DNA from: an uncultured Eubacteriales bacterium
GTDB lineage: Bacteria > Bacillota > Clostridia > Oscillospirales > Acutalibacteraceae
DNA length: 64,000 nt
Reading direction: 5' to 3'
NCBI GenBank assembly: GCA_905198155.1
Contig: CAJKBQ010000004.1
Coordinates: forward strand, 1 to 64,000
Both the position numbers and the translations under genes were made by a program. Position 1 is the stretch's first letter, and each line of letters begins with the position of its first letter. Shown here piece after piece: positions 1 through 9,353 of this stretch. The notes under the pieces are model-generated. The model worked only from the letters and a program-made list of their open reading frames with translations. It searched no databases and was not told the origin of the DNA.

Positions 1-21
1 ACGGAAAATGTGGGCAGTGAG

Positions 22-2856
22 GGATCGCCCCCGCACACGCGGGGACAAGCATTCATCCCGCACGAATGTTCCGCTTTCGACGGGATCACCCCCGCACACG
101 CGGGGACAAGACGCTTGTTCTCTGTCTGGCTTTTCTCAATATGGGATCACCCCCGCACACGCGGGGACAAGTCTTGTGAAGTTTGCATTTGCCTTACCTC
201 ACGAGGATCACCCCCGCACACGCGGGGACAAGGATGAGACACAAAAGCATCAAGAAAAGCCACCGGGATCACCCCCGCACACGCGGGGACAAGGCGAAAG
301 CAGAAGCACCGAAGCCCGGCGCGTCGGGATCACCCCCGCACACGCGGGGACAAGCCTGCTCCGTCGGCTGGTACGAAGCTAAAGAGAGGATCACCCCCGC
401 ACACGCGGGGACAAGGATGTTTTTTCGGGTGTCTGCACTATTTTGTCAGGATCACCCCCGCACACGCGGGGACAAGTATCCGGATGCATATAAACCCAAT
501 GATTGGGAAGGATCACCCCCGCACACGCGGGGACAAGCGATACGCTGACGCCGCGCGCCAGCACGGTCGGGGATCACCCCCGCACACGCGGGGACAAGGG
601 AAAGACCAGCTCAACAAAGCAACGGCGGAACGGATCACCCCCGCACACGCGGGGACAAGTTTACGGCGCAGGGCGATATCGTGTCCAACGTCGGATCACC
701 CCCGCACACGCGGGGACAAGCGACCCCGGCGCAGGCCGATGCTGTGGTAGCGAGGATCACCCCCGCACACGCGGGGACAAGTAAATGCGCCGCTTTCCAT
801 ATCTATGGTAGCTAGGATCACCCCCGCACACGCGGGGACAAGTTTCCGATATACCGTGTTCTTCGCCTGTCGAGAGGATCACCCCCGCACACGCGGGGAC
901 AAGCCCCCCGTTCATCGGGACGTCCCTCCCTGGGGCGGATCACCCCCGCACACGCGGGGACAAGCCGCTGCTTGTAAAGGGATTTTTCGACATCGTCGGA
1001 TCACCCCCGCACACGCGGGGACAAGGCTTTGCCAATCGGCAGCGACCGCACGTCAAAAGGATCACCCCCGCACACGCGGGGACAAGGCATCGCGTCCCCG
1101 TCCAAAGTATTTGCAGAAAGGATCACCCCCGCACACGCGGGGACAAGCCGATGTACCGCGCAAAGCGAAAGGTGTCCGGAGGATCACCCCCGCACACGCG
1201 GGGACAAGTACTCTTTTCGGAAAAGTTTGGTAGCCGCCGCAGGATCACCCCCGCACACGCGGGGACAAGTTTTCATCCTTTCTATTTTCCGTACCCAGCC
1301 GAGGATCACCCCCGCACACGCGGGGACAAGAAGCTGCGCGCGAGGCGGACGGCTGGGAAAATGGGATCACCCCCGCACACGCGGGGACAAGATCCGTACT
1401 CAATGCAATTCCCATGCGTTACCGGGATCACCCCCGCACACGCGGGGACAAGCCGTCTCCCATAGATCGAAGATGTCCCAGGGCGGGATCACCCCCGCAC
1501 ACGCGGGGACAAGTGCGCAACACCCCGGCCGGGGACGTGCGCGTAAGGATCACCCCCGCACACGCGGGGACAAGTACCCGGCGCGCGTCTTTGGATAGAC
1601 GACTGCGGGATCACCCCCGCACACGCGGGGACAAGTTTTTCCGATCCCATGTGTCCGCGAAGCTCATCGGATCACCCCCGCACACGCGGGGACAAGACGT
1701 CGCAAAGGTACTCATGGGACATTCTGACAGGATCACCCCCGCACACGCGGGGACAAGTTTGTCAAGCCTGAAACAGAATTTTTTTCGCTAGGATCACCCC
1801 CGCACACGCGGGGACAAGGGAGTAGATAGAGGTCGCCGGAACCCCAATGGAGGATCACCCCCGCACACGCGGGGACAAGTGATCCGGCGTCAGCTCCATG
1901 AGCTTCACGATCGGATCACCCCCGCACACGCGGGGACAAGTCTCACAAACCCGCGCCGCAGCCGCTGCCGGGGGGATCACCCCCGCACACGCGGGGACAA
2001 GGTAGCGCTGACCCGGAGATCATAAAAGGATTCGGGATCACCCCCGCACACGCGGGGACAAGCCCATCTCGATATCCAGCGCGCGGCGGAAGCTTGGATC
2101 ACCCCCGCACACGCGGGGACAAGCAACCGGGCGGACGATGGGACAGTTACGGCAAAGGATCACCCCCGCACACGCGGGGACAAGTTTCGGCGCTGGATGA
2201 CATATCTCTGCACGATCTGGATCACCCCCGCACACGCGGGGACAAGGGTTCGTCAACATGGGGAAGAATTGGGAATTCAGGATCACCCCCGCACACGCGG
2301 GGACAAGTGTCCCTGCGGATACTTTTTTGTTTTCACGCTGGGATCACCCCCGCACACGCGGGGACAAGTACCACATTGGAAACCGCAATGCAATAAAAAA
2401 AGGATCACCCCCGCACACGCGGGGACAAGAACTCCACATCAGGGCATTTGCCCGGAGTGACCGGATCACCCCCGCACACGCGGGGACAAGGATAAAGTCC
2501 GGGACGTCCTCACGGCGCGGGCAGGATCACCCCCGCACACGCGGGGACAAGTTGCATCAAGGCCGACGGCACAAAAAATTTTTAGGATCACCCCCGCACA
2601 CGCGGGGACAAGCCAGTGGCACGGAATCCGGAACAAAATCCCAAAGGATCACCCCCGCACACGCGGGGACAAGTTAAGAGATTAGCCGAACGAAACGCAA
2701 AGGAGGGGATCACCCCCGCACACGCGGGGACAAGGACAACGTCGCGGCCGAGACGGAGGCGGGCACCGGATCACCCCCGCACACGCGGGGACAAGTTTCA
2801 CTGAGACGCCTTTCGCCTTTGCTAAGGAGGATCACCCCCGCACACGCGGGGACAAG
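22..2856 (-). CRISPR. Type I-E CRISPR array, 47 repeats / 46 spacers
   Basis: A 28-bp repeat recurs every 61 bp from 22-49 to 2829-2856. On the minus strand it begins CTTGTCCCCGCG and ends GCGGGGGTGATCC, with the short GC palindrome typical of I-E repeats. Spacers are 33 nt except one of 34 nt (2185-2218). All repeats read identical except the leftmost (22-49), which has G for A at plus-strand base 6; a degenerate repeat is typical of the leader-distal end. With cas2 on the right, transcription and new-spacer entry are inferred to be from the right, on the minus strand. The array could continue left of the window. Confidence 0.98.
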
Positions 2857-2900
2857 ACTAAAAAAATCCCGCAAATCCGCCACTTTTCAAACCTGACCTA
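2857..2900 (-). promoter_or_regulatory. Short CRISPR leader
   Basis: Only 44 nt separate the cas2 stop from the first repeat. The stretch is AT-rich next to the repeat (minus strand ends GGGATTTTTTAGT). Leaders normally hold the array promoter and the adaptation signals, so part of this leader may lie inside the 3' end of cas2. A TTGAAA-like -35 is present on the minus strand, but its -10 is poor. Confidence 0.55.
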
Positions 2901-3773
2901 TCAAATTTCATTTAACTTCTCAAAGAGAAGGTAAGTCAATTTGCAATCCGGCAGCGCCCGATGAATCTCAGATGTGTCAAATCCAAAATGATCGCACATT
3001 TCCTGTAATGTGTGATGTGTCATACCACTCACCTTTCTTCGCGAAAGAATCATAGTGTCTGCACAACGATTTCGAAACATTTGAATCTGATTGCGTTTCG
3101 CTTCCGCTTTCAAAAAATTGCAATCGAATTCTGCATTGTGGCACACAATCAAGTGATTTTCAACGAAATCAATCAAATTTAAAAGTGCCTCATGAATCGG
3201 AATGCCTTCTTCTGAAAGAATTGCTTCGTTAATTCCTGTTAATTCCTGTATTTCACGCGGCACCACAACATTTTGATTGACAAATGTATGATACGTGTTC
3301 TGTATCTCCCCTTTCTGAACCAAGATCGCTCCAATCTCAATAATACGGTCATTTTCTGGAGATAATCCGGTTGTCTCAACGTCAATCACGACATACTCGT
3401 CAATTTTTCGTCTCTTTGCAGCTTCTGCACGTTTTCCGGCGAGTATCTTCCCCATTCGGCTTTGGATTTGGTTGGTTTCTTCTGCTCGTTTCGCTCCCAT
3501 CGGAAGCGGACGCCGCATCAGTTTGATTCCATCTAAATCAACCGGTTCCCAAAGCGCATGGTGAACTTCAAAATTCAATCGCTGTTCCCCTTGCGCGCTG
3601 TATACCATCGTCGCCCTGCCGTTCTTCAGGTTTTCACACACACGATGCCACAGTTCATCCCGCACCCTTGCGCTCAGATTGCCGACATACACGCCTGTGT
3701 TGACCTCGCAAAGCCACTTTGACAAATCACCGCGCACTTTCGGTGGGCAATCAGTCAGTGTAATAACTACCAT
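2901..3773 (-). CDS. cas2: Cas2 fused to DnaQ-like 3'-5' exonuclease
   Basis: This is a 290-aa fusion. Residues 1 to about 95 are a type I-E Cas2 (MVVITLTDCPPKVRGDL start), the dimer at the core of the Cas1-Cas2 spacer integrase. After a basic linker (about 95-123), residues 125-290 form a DEDDh exonuclease: Exo I D131/E133 in VIDVETTGL, Exo II D217 in CHNAEFD, Exo III H271 and D276 in HRALPDCK. Known Cas2-DnaQ fusions trim the 3' overhangs of prespacers before integration; that role is inferred here from the intact catalytic residues. The start overlaps the cas1 stop by 7 nt, and the array follows directly. E. coli Cas2 lacks the exonuclease domain. Confidence 0.95.
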   Translation of the reverse strand: MVVITLTDCPPKVRGDLSKWLCEVNTGVYVGNLSARVRDELWHRVCENLKNGRATMVYSAQGEQRLNFEVHHALWEPVDLDGIKLMRRPLPMGAKRAEETNQIQSRMGKILAGKRAEAAKRRKIDEYVVIDVETTGLSPENDRIIEIGAILVQKGEIQNTYHTFVNQNVVVPREIQELTGINEAILSEEGIPIHEALLNLIDFVENHLIVCHNAEFDCNFLKAEAKRNQIQMFRNRCADTMILSRRKVSGMTHHTLQEMCDHFGFDTSEIHRALPDCKLTYLLFEKLNEI

Positions 3774-4717
3774 TCCGATTCCTCAGCATAAGATTTTCCA
3801 TACGCAACTCTCTCAGATCGATCATCCCACAAATACATGGGTGCCAAATCCTCCTGTTCCATATCATCAAAATCGGAAAATAAATGCTTGATATCTTTAA
3901 CCATTCGTTCCAATATGTGCGCGCTTACCATCGCATCACGGACACGCCGCCGCGTTTCACGCGGTAAATTTTCCGGATTTTCGGCGGCGATTTCAAACGC
4001 AATGGGAATTGTAATTTCTGCCTTGTACAAATCGGCCACATCATACACAAATGACCGCTCGTGCCCAATATGCACAAACCCCAATCCCGGTGAGCATCCC
4101 AGCGCGCTGATCACAGAATAAGCAAGCCCATACAGGCACGCATTTCCCGCAGACAATGCCTGGTTAACCGGATCACCAACGGAAAAATCGTCCGGATCAT
4201 ATGATCTTCCGTTCCATGCAACACCCGTACGCGCTGCACACGCCTTGTACAGTTTACGCATCCGGCTGCCCTCCCGGCCTCTCAGCTGCTGCAGCGTCAG
4301 TCCGGCAGTGTCTTCGCCTTCGAACCGTAATTCATACATTTTTCGGACAACCTGCAAATGTTTCCGCTGATTGCTGACGCACTCCGCTTGTTTGATGAGC
4401 AGGCGCGCGCTGTGCGTTAATGCACAGCCGCCCGCATAATACCGAACTCCGTGTTCACCAACCCAAGCCACACTGACCCCCGCATCTCCAATCAGTTCCA
4501 TCGCGCGCTGAGTCACGTCTGTTCCGGGTCCCAGCAGCAGCACCGATATTGCCGCTGCCGGGATATGGATCACACCGCGTTCGTCCGTCACGGTAATCGC
4601 GCCGTCTTCACGGTTTAATTTGCAATGTTCCAGGTAAATGAAGGTCATCCGGTCGCTGATTTGCGGCAGCGACTGAATTCCCGGCTTTATCATTCCCGGA
4701 ATCTTATCCATTGGCAC
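3767..4717 (-). CDS. cas1: CRISPR-associated endonuclease Cas1 (type I-E)
   Basis: This is the metal-dependent integrase subunit that inserts spacers at the leader end of the array together with Cas2. At 316 aa it is the usual length. The metal ligands are visible: E149 in LRGREGSR, H216 in FVHIGHE and D229 in FVYDVADL, at the same spacing as E141/H208/D221 of E. coli Cas1. The upstream start codon is GTG and overlaps the cas6e stop by 14 nt. An ATG two codons later (4711) is an equally possible start, as neither has a strong ribosome binding site. Family members commonly begin near MP..K, which fits either. Confidence 0.96.
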   Translation of the reverse strand: MPMDKIPGMIKPGIQSLPQISDRMTFIYLEHCKLNREDGAITVTDERGVIHIPAAAISVLLLGPGTDVTQRAMELIGDAGVSVAWVGEHGVRYYAGGCALTHSARLLIKQAECVSNQRKHLQVVRKMYELRFEGEDTAGLTLQQLRGREGSRMRKLYKACAARTGVAWNGRSYDPDDFSVGDPVNQALSAGNACLYGLAYSVISALGCSPGLGFVHIGHERSFVYDVADLYKAEITIPIAFEIAAENPENLPRETRRRVRDAMVSAHILERMVKDIKHLFSDFDDMEQEDLAPMYLWDDRSERVAYGKSYAEESEW

Positions 4718-5351
4718 ATTCTTCTGTCCGTGTGATCGTCAAAAGTCCGTTTCCGTATGCCTTTCCCCGACCGATACCGGACACCAGCGCCTTCCGGAAC
4801 AATTCCGGATCCGCAACGGTCAAAATCCCGTCAAACGTCACCGAAAGCAGTGCAACTGCACGTTTACCGGTTTTTTTGAACGCATAGTTGCGGCTGTGGG
4901 TCACGCGGAATTCCCCTGGTTTTACCCGAAACCCGCATCCCGCCGCGCGCTCGGCAAGCCACTGTTCCTGCTGTGCAACCGAAATCAGCGCCCCTATTTT
5001 CCCGCGCGGCGATGGATCGGTCGGTGCCTTGAAACACTTCGTCGGGTTGGCAGTCAACCGGAACCGCCACCTGCTTTCGGGCTGGACACGCGCCAACAGT
5101 CCGTCATATGACTTCGTTTCGTACGAGTCCCCGTCATATCCGAACTGACGCACAACATCTGTGAAGTCTGCACGTTCGTGCGACAGGATCAGCAAATACG
5201 GCGTACCGCCCAGCTCATCGATCCGCCATAAATTCCGTTCCCTCTCGCCCGGAAAGGCAGATTCTACTGCGCCATGAATTTTCTGCGGGTTTGAAAGTGC
5301 AATCATTGTCCTTCTGTTTTCGGCATCGAGCCGAACTCTTGAAAGATACAT
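4704..5351 (-). CDS. cas6e: Cas6e / CasE crRNA endoribonuclease
   Basis: This 215-aa RAMP nuclease cuts the repeat hairpin of the pre-crRNA and stays bound as the Cascade head. The start at MYLSRVRLD is chosen because it follows GGAGG by 6 nt and lies one base after the cas5e stop; the longer upstream reading would overlap cas5e. H26 (PQKIHGAVE) matches the catalytic histidine position of Thermus Cse3. The C-terminus has the glycine-rich loop GIGRGKAYGNGLLT of the family. It overlaps cas1 by 14 nt. Confidence 0.95.
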   Translation of the reverse strand: MYLSRVRLDAENRRTMIALSNPQKIHGAVESAFPGERERNLWRIDELGGTPYLLILSHERADFTDVVRQFGYDGDSYETKSYDGLLARVQPESRWRFRLTANPTKCFKAPTDPSPRGKIGALISVAQQEQWLAERAAGCGFRVKPGEFRVTHSRNYAFKKTGKRAVALLSVTFDGILTVADPELFRKALVSGIGRGKAYGNGLLTITRTEECANG

Positions 5352-5352
5352 C

Positions 5353-6012
5353 TCATTCCTCCAGTTCTGTGAACGGGTCATGTTCCGATTCACCGGTATT
5401 CATGGTCAAATGATATTCAGTACAAGTGCGGTATCCGTGTTTGCGGCAACGCGGATCAAACGACACCGGGATATCCCGAACCACCGCCGTATTGGCATCC
5501 CCCGCCCGCGCATCCGCTATTATTCGCGCCGTATCGCGCGGATTTTTCGCAAGCGGTGCTTCCTTCTGCAGCGTTTCAAGCAATCCGCTTGCCCGCAGTC
5601 CCAAGCAAAGCGGAACCGTCGGCGGACAGGCGCGTCGGCCAAGGTACAGCGGGAATGCCGGATGAGACACCGCATACTCCAGCTTTTTCAGCAGTGATTC
5701 CTCGCCTTCCAGCGCGACCAGAAATACCGCGTCCGAAAGGTAATACCGATTCGTCACATACGACGATTTGTCGCTGCGCGCGGTATGATAATCCCGCAGC
5801 AGCTTTCCTTCCTGATCGACCCGCACGCCAAAACGCAGCGCGTTCAATTCTTCCAGTTTTTCCGGCTCCGTTCGTTTGTAGCCCAATGCGGCGGCAAGCA
5901 ATCCAATCACACCGCTTTTGGACGGTTCCCGCTCGGTATTTCTCGTCTCAAACTTCGAGTCGATTCCCCATGCCTGCAACGGCGCCGCAAATCTAAGCAG
6001 CAGCGTTGCCAT
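5353..6012 (-). CDS. cas5e: Cas5e / CasD Cascade subunit
   Basis: This protein of about 219 aa holds the 5' handle of the crRNA at the foot of the Cascade backbone. The N-terminus MATLLLRFAAPLQAWG and the following TE.EPSKSGVIGLLAAALG are diagnostic of CT1976-type Cas5. The chosen ATG overlaps the cas7e TGA by one base (TGATG); an ATG one codon earlier is the alternative. The stop is one nucleotide from the cas6e start, so translation is probably coupled along the operon. Confidence 0.95.
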   Translation of the reverse strand: MATLLLRFAAPLQAWGIDSKFETRNTEREPSKSGVIGLLAAALGYKRTEPEKLEELNALRFGVRVDQEGKLLRDYHTARSDKSSYVTNRYYLSDAVFLVALEGEESLLKKLEYAVSHPAFPLYLGRRACPPTVPLCLGLRASGLLETLQKEAPLAKNPRDTARIIADARAGDANTAVVRDIPVSFDPRCRKHGYRTCTEYHLTMNTGESEHDPFTELEE

Positions 6013-7100
6013 CATGCTCCCTCACTCTCTGCCAAATATGACGTTGTCTTTTCGGCTACACGGTCGAGCAGCACATTCAGCGGCATGGTTTCCGAGATTT
6101 TGGCGACTTCGCTGCCGATGCCGAACGCATCCGCCGGTTCCGTCACAAATTTCTTGTACACGTCTTCCGCATATGCCACCAGCTGCTGTTCCGATTTTTC
6201 GGCATAGCCGCCTTCGCTGGTATAAACCGGGTGTTCAAATGCGCCGCACAGGTTGACCGGCTGATCCTTGCGAATGGTGACATAAACCATGCTCGGCAGC
6301 GTGCGGTTGGCGAATGTATTCTGTTTTCCGGTGGGCATGGAGCGGATAAATGCTTCCACAAACCCGCGGGCCGCCTCCGGTGTGTCTGCTTTGCCAAGCG
6401 ATTCTTCGAGTTCGGTCAGGTTCAGCGTCGCATAGCGGTACAGCGTAGACGAGTTGAACTCGATCGTACCCAAATGCCCGGCGCCTGCGGTATCCTCCGG
6501 CGAAAGGTCATCGACGGCCGTAAAGTAGTCGTATTCGTTTTGGATGGTGTGCGTCGAGATGCTGTGCGCGACCTGTGCTGCTGCGTCGCAGTTCAGCAGC
6601 GGTTCCGATGCCACCATGCGGCCAAACAGCGCGATGTCAATTGAAGGAATCTCTTTCAGCGCCTGCAAGCACAATTTCTTTGCGTCTTTTTTCCCTTCCG
6701 GTGTTTTGAACGATTCATCCACCGCAATTTCCGCAAGTGCCTTTGCCTGAGCAGCGCTCATAAAAAACAAAGCTTCCGCCTGATCTTCCTTAAATTTCAC
6801 ACCGGCACACGTCAGAACATCCTTTGCAAGCTTTTCGGCATCTGCGAGCGGATTCAGTGTCCGAATTTCTTCCGCTACCATACGAATCACATATTTCGTT
6901 CTGGAGCCCAGTTTTTCAGCGGAAAAGATCTCCTCGCGGAACATTTTCCGCATTGCGCTCTTCCATGCCTGCGAGGAAACACGTGCCCGCGTTGTACCGC
7001 CGTAAACAGCGGTTTTGGGGCTGCCGGTATCGTCGCGGTTGACGCAGCTTGGCGGAACGGTTTGCAGCACATGGATATCGAGGTAAATTCTGTTTTTCAT
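6012..7100 (-). CDS. cas7e: Cas7e / CasC Cascade backbone
   Basis: This is a 362-aa backbone subunit, present in several copies per Cascade and coating the crRNA spacer. The N-terminus MKNRIYLDIHVLQTVPPSCVN and the segment GGTTRARVSSQAWKSAMRK are hallmark CT1975/Cse4 sequences, as is GAGHLGTIEFNSSTLYRYA in the middle. The start is the ATG 9 nt after AGAAAGG; the ATG three codons earlier abuts that site and is too close. The next gene, cas5e, overlaps its stop. Confidence 0.96.
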   Translation of the reverse strand: MKNRIYLDIHVLQTVPPSCVNRDDTGSPKTAVYGGTTRARVSSQAWKSAMRKMFREEIFSAEKLGSRTKYVIRMVAEEIRTLNPLADAEKLAKDVLTCAGVKFKEDQAEALFFMSAAQAKALAEIAVDESFKTPEGKKDAKKLCLQALKEIPSIDIALFGRMVASEPLLNCDAAAQVAHSISTHTIQNEYDYFTAVDDLSPEDTAGAGHLGTIEFNSSTLYRYATLNLTELEESLGKADTPEAARGFVEAFIRSMPTGKQNTFANRTLPSMVYVTIRKDQPVNLCGAFEHPVYTSEGGYAEKSEQQLVAYAEDVYKKFVTEPADAFGIGSEVAKISETMPLNVLLDRVAEKTTSYLAESEGA

Positions 7101-7125
7101 AGTAAACATCCTTTCTGTAAATCAA

Positions 7126-7713
7126 TCAAGTTTGATTATTTTCTTTGAACCTGTAAAAATCCTGTCCCCATTTCAGTTTTACCTGCGGGGCGGTTATCGG
7201 AGACATGAACCGATACAAATCAACGGCCAGGTCTGCATAGTCAAATGCAATATTTGCATCCCGCAGAAAATGAATCATCGCGCGCAAATGGTTGGCCAGT
7301 TCCTGAATATTTGCGGACGTTGCGATGATGTTAAACCGATTCCGAACCCGGTTCAGCGTATCGTCCGAATCGTCGTTGGTCGGCGCAAGCATCCGCACCG
7401 CCTGACCAAACCGACGGTCGTCCGTGTCCATCCATTTTGTACGGAAATCGTTTCCCTGCTGATGCAGGGCAAACATCGTCAGCACGGTATACACCGCCCA
7501 TTCTGCGCGTGACGGTTCGCCATGCTTCCCGTATAATTCTTCCGGGAAGTCTGCCAGGAGCGTCCCCCACAGCGCCGGGAACTCCCCCGGTGCGCGCCCC
7601 ACACCACGCCGCAATTCTGCCAGCTCCGCACGAAGTGCATTGTCGGGCATGGTCTGGAGCCGACTCAGCTTTGCTTTGGTGACTCCGTAGATTTTTTTTA
7701 CTTCTTCACGCAT
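7126..7713 (-). CDS. cse2: Cse2 / CasB small Cascade subunit
   Basis: This is a 195-aa basic helical protein, one copy of the dimer that lines the Cascade belly and stabilises the displaced strand. Recognition rests on its position between cse1 and cas7e and on family features such as ALWGTLLADFPEE and RRFGQAVRML near residues 48-107. AAGGAGG precedes the ATG, and the start overlaps the cse1 stop by 8 nt. A 25-nt gap carries the ribosome binding site of cas7e. Confidence 0.93.
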   Translation of the reverse strand: MREEVKKIYGVTKAKLSRLQTMPDNALRAELAELRRGVGRAPGEFPALWGTLLADFPEELYGKHGEPSRAEWAVYTVLTMFALHQQGNDFRTKWMDTDDRRFGQAVRMLAPTNDDSDDTLNRVRNRFNIIATSANIQELANHLRAMIHFLRDANIAFDYADLAVDLYRFMSPITAPQVKLKWGQDFYRFKENNQT

Positions 7714-9349
7714 TGTGCTCCTCCTTTGGATATAGTTTATTAAGACCGATTTTGAAAAAACCGAGTGCTTTGGGTGCCGAGTAATATTCGTCCGGTTTAT
7801 CCCGTTCTTTGACCATGTGACCGATAATGGCGGCGCTGCCGGCTTCCTTCACCAACTCGTCTGCCAACCGGCTTGCAATGGTTTTCACGGTATCGTGCCA
7901 GTGCTGAACGCATTCAAACTCTTCGTCCGAACCGATCTCCCAGTGCGGATCGATGGACAGCAGCCACTCGCGGAACGGAACGTCTACGGAAAAGTAGAAT
8001 TGCTCACGGATATTCTGAACCGGGAAGCTTTTTCCGGCGGTTTCTCGGGACGATCCGGACGCGATTTCCAAAGAGCGTGCAAGCAACGACAACAGCTTTG
8101 CAAGTTCATCGCATTGGCTAACTTCGTTTGTGATGGTATTCTGCCATCGTCTTCCGAGGTCAGTTAGCAGGTCGGTATGGAAGGTAAGCGAGTCGGAGAA
8201 GATGTTTTCATAACAGCTTTTCATCGTATCATATCGTACTCCGCATATTCTGAAAGACACAAGCATATTGGCCGCGATACAATCCTTTTCTCTGAGATAC
8301 TCTATCCACCGCACAATGCCCGGACGCGGTGTTTCCTTGCTGTCACAAAAGCAGGATGAGAATTCTCGCCACATATAATTTGAGTTTATATGCTGTTTCG
8401 GCAGAATCGGACACCTGTCAAGGTTTTTTTCCTTCTTTGCAACCCGCCACAACGTCATCGGTTCCGTAAGCGCATCTTCTTTGGAGAAGAAGTCCCCGCC
8501 ATAAATGTAGCATCCCGTTACCACACCGTTTTCTGAATGAAGAGAGATTCGACGCGATTGAAGCGTATAGAGTCGTGAAAGACAATTTGGTTGGCAAATT
8601 TCCGTTCTGGGTTCATCGCTTTGTTCTTCATTTTCCCAGCATGGTTTTTCTGCGCCTTGAAACTCATAATTAGCATCACACATAACGAGGTTGAGCATCA
8701 AGTCTTCAAATAAATTCTTTCCGCGCGCTGATATCACACCAAGATTTCCAAGCCACGCAACCCCAATATGCGTTTTCATCTGCTTTCCTCTTTCGTTTGA
8801 GGAATCGTCAAACGAGTTGATATGCACCAGCCATCGCGCAACTTCTGCATATGTAAGATTGGACTTTTGCTCGCCTGCGCGCGACGAAAACAGCCGAGGC
8901 TTATGGTTACTTTCGGATATCGCACTATTCAGTTTTGCTGCCGGAAACCACGCTGCGGTCTTTTCTGTACTCGCCGCATTCGTCTGGTAAAACGGCCGCT
9001 CCGGATGAAACAGCCAAAACCGATCATGCCATTGTGCTAAGTATTCCCGGATCGGCTTTTCCGGGAACCGGCCGGCATCCCACAATTCCTTCCAACGGTC
9101 AATCGCATCGTCTTCATCGGCAATATCCTGCCGTTCTCCGGACACCGTGTACCGCGAAAAAACCGTTTGCAGGATTGCAAGCAGCAGCCGCAGGATCGAA
9201 ATATCCTGTGTGGGCAGTTCCCCGGCAAGCTCCTTGAATTCGTGTGCGTGAAGCAGCACGTCCGTAACGGACAATTCCGTCACTGTGCAATCGTTTTTCC
9301 GCACCAGAATCCACTTTTCGTCGAGCAAGTTAAATTCCGTCGTTTTCAT
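7706..9349 (-). CDS. cse1: Cse1 / CasA (Cas8e) large Cascade subunit
   Basis: This 547-aa PAM-recognition subunit recruits Cas3 once the R-loop is complete. The N-terminus FNLLDEKWILVRKNDC and the downstream LPTQDISILRLLLAILQ are typical of CT1972/CasA proteins, and the C-terminus has the predicted four-helix bundle. The ATG follows AAAGGAG, which overlaps the cas3 stop region (gap 4 nt). The size matches the family (about 500-550 aa). The first two-thirds are less conserved, as expected for this subunit. Confidence 0.95.
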   Translation of the reverse strand: MKTTEFNLLDEKWILVRKNDCTVTELSVTDVLLHAHEFKELAGELPTQDISILRLLLAILQTVFSRYTVSGERQDIADEDDAIDRWKELWDAGRFPEKPIREYLAQWHDRFWLFHPERPFYQTNAASTEKTAAWFPAAKLNSAISESNHKPRLFSSRAGEQKSNLTYAEVARWLVHINSFDDSSNERGKQMKTHIGVAWLGNLGVISARGKNLFEDLMLNLVMCDANYEFQGAEKPCWENEEQSDEPRTEICQPNCLSRLYTLQSRRISLHSENGVVTGCYIYGGDFFSKEDALTEPMTLWRVAKKEKNLDRCPILPKQHINSNYMWREFSSCFCDSKETPRPGIVRWIEYLREKDCIAANMLVSFRICGVRYDTMKSCYENIFSDSLTFHTDLLTDLGRRWQNTITNEVSQCDELAKLLSLLARSLEIASGSSRETAGKSFPVQNIREQFYFSVDVPFREWLLSIDPHWEIGSDEEFECVQHWHDTVKTIASRLADELVKEAGSAAIIGHMVKERDKPDEYYSAPKALGFFKIGLNKLYPKEEHNA

Positions 9350-9353
9350 TACA

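Noticed and set aside
8..2804. Long open frames across the array encoding ITPAHAGT / DHPRTRGDK / SPPHTRGQ peptides
   Set aside because: These are the three translations of the CRISPR repeat. The 61-bp period keeps frames open through repeats; they are not proteins.
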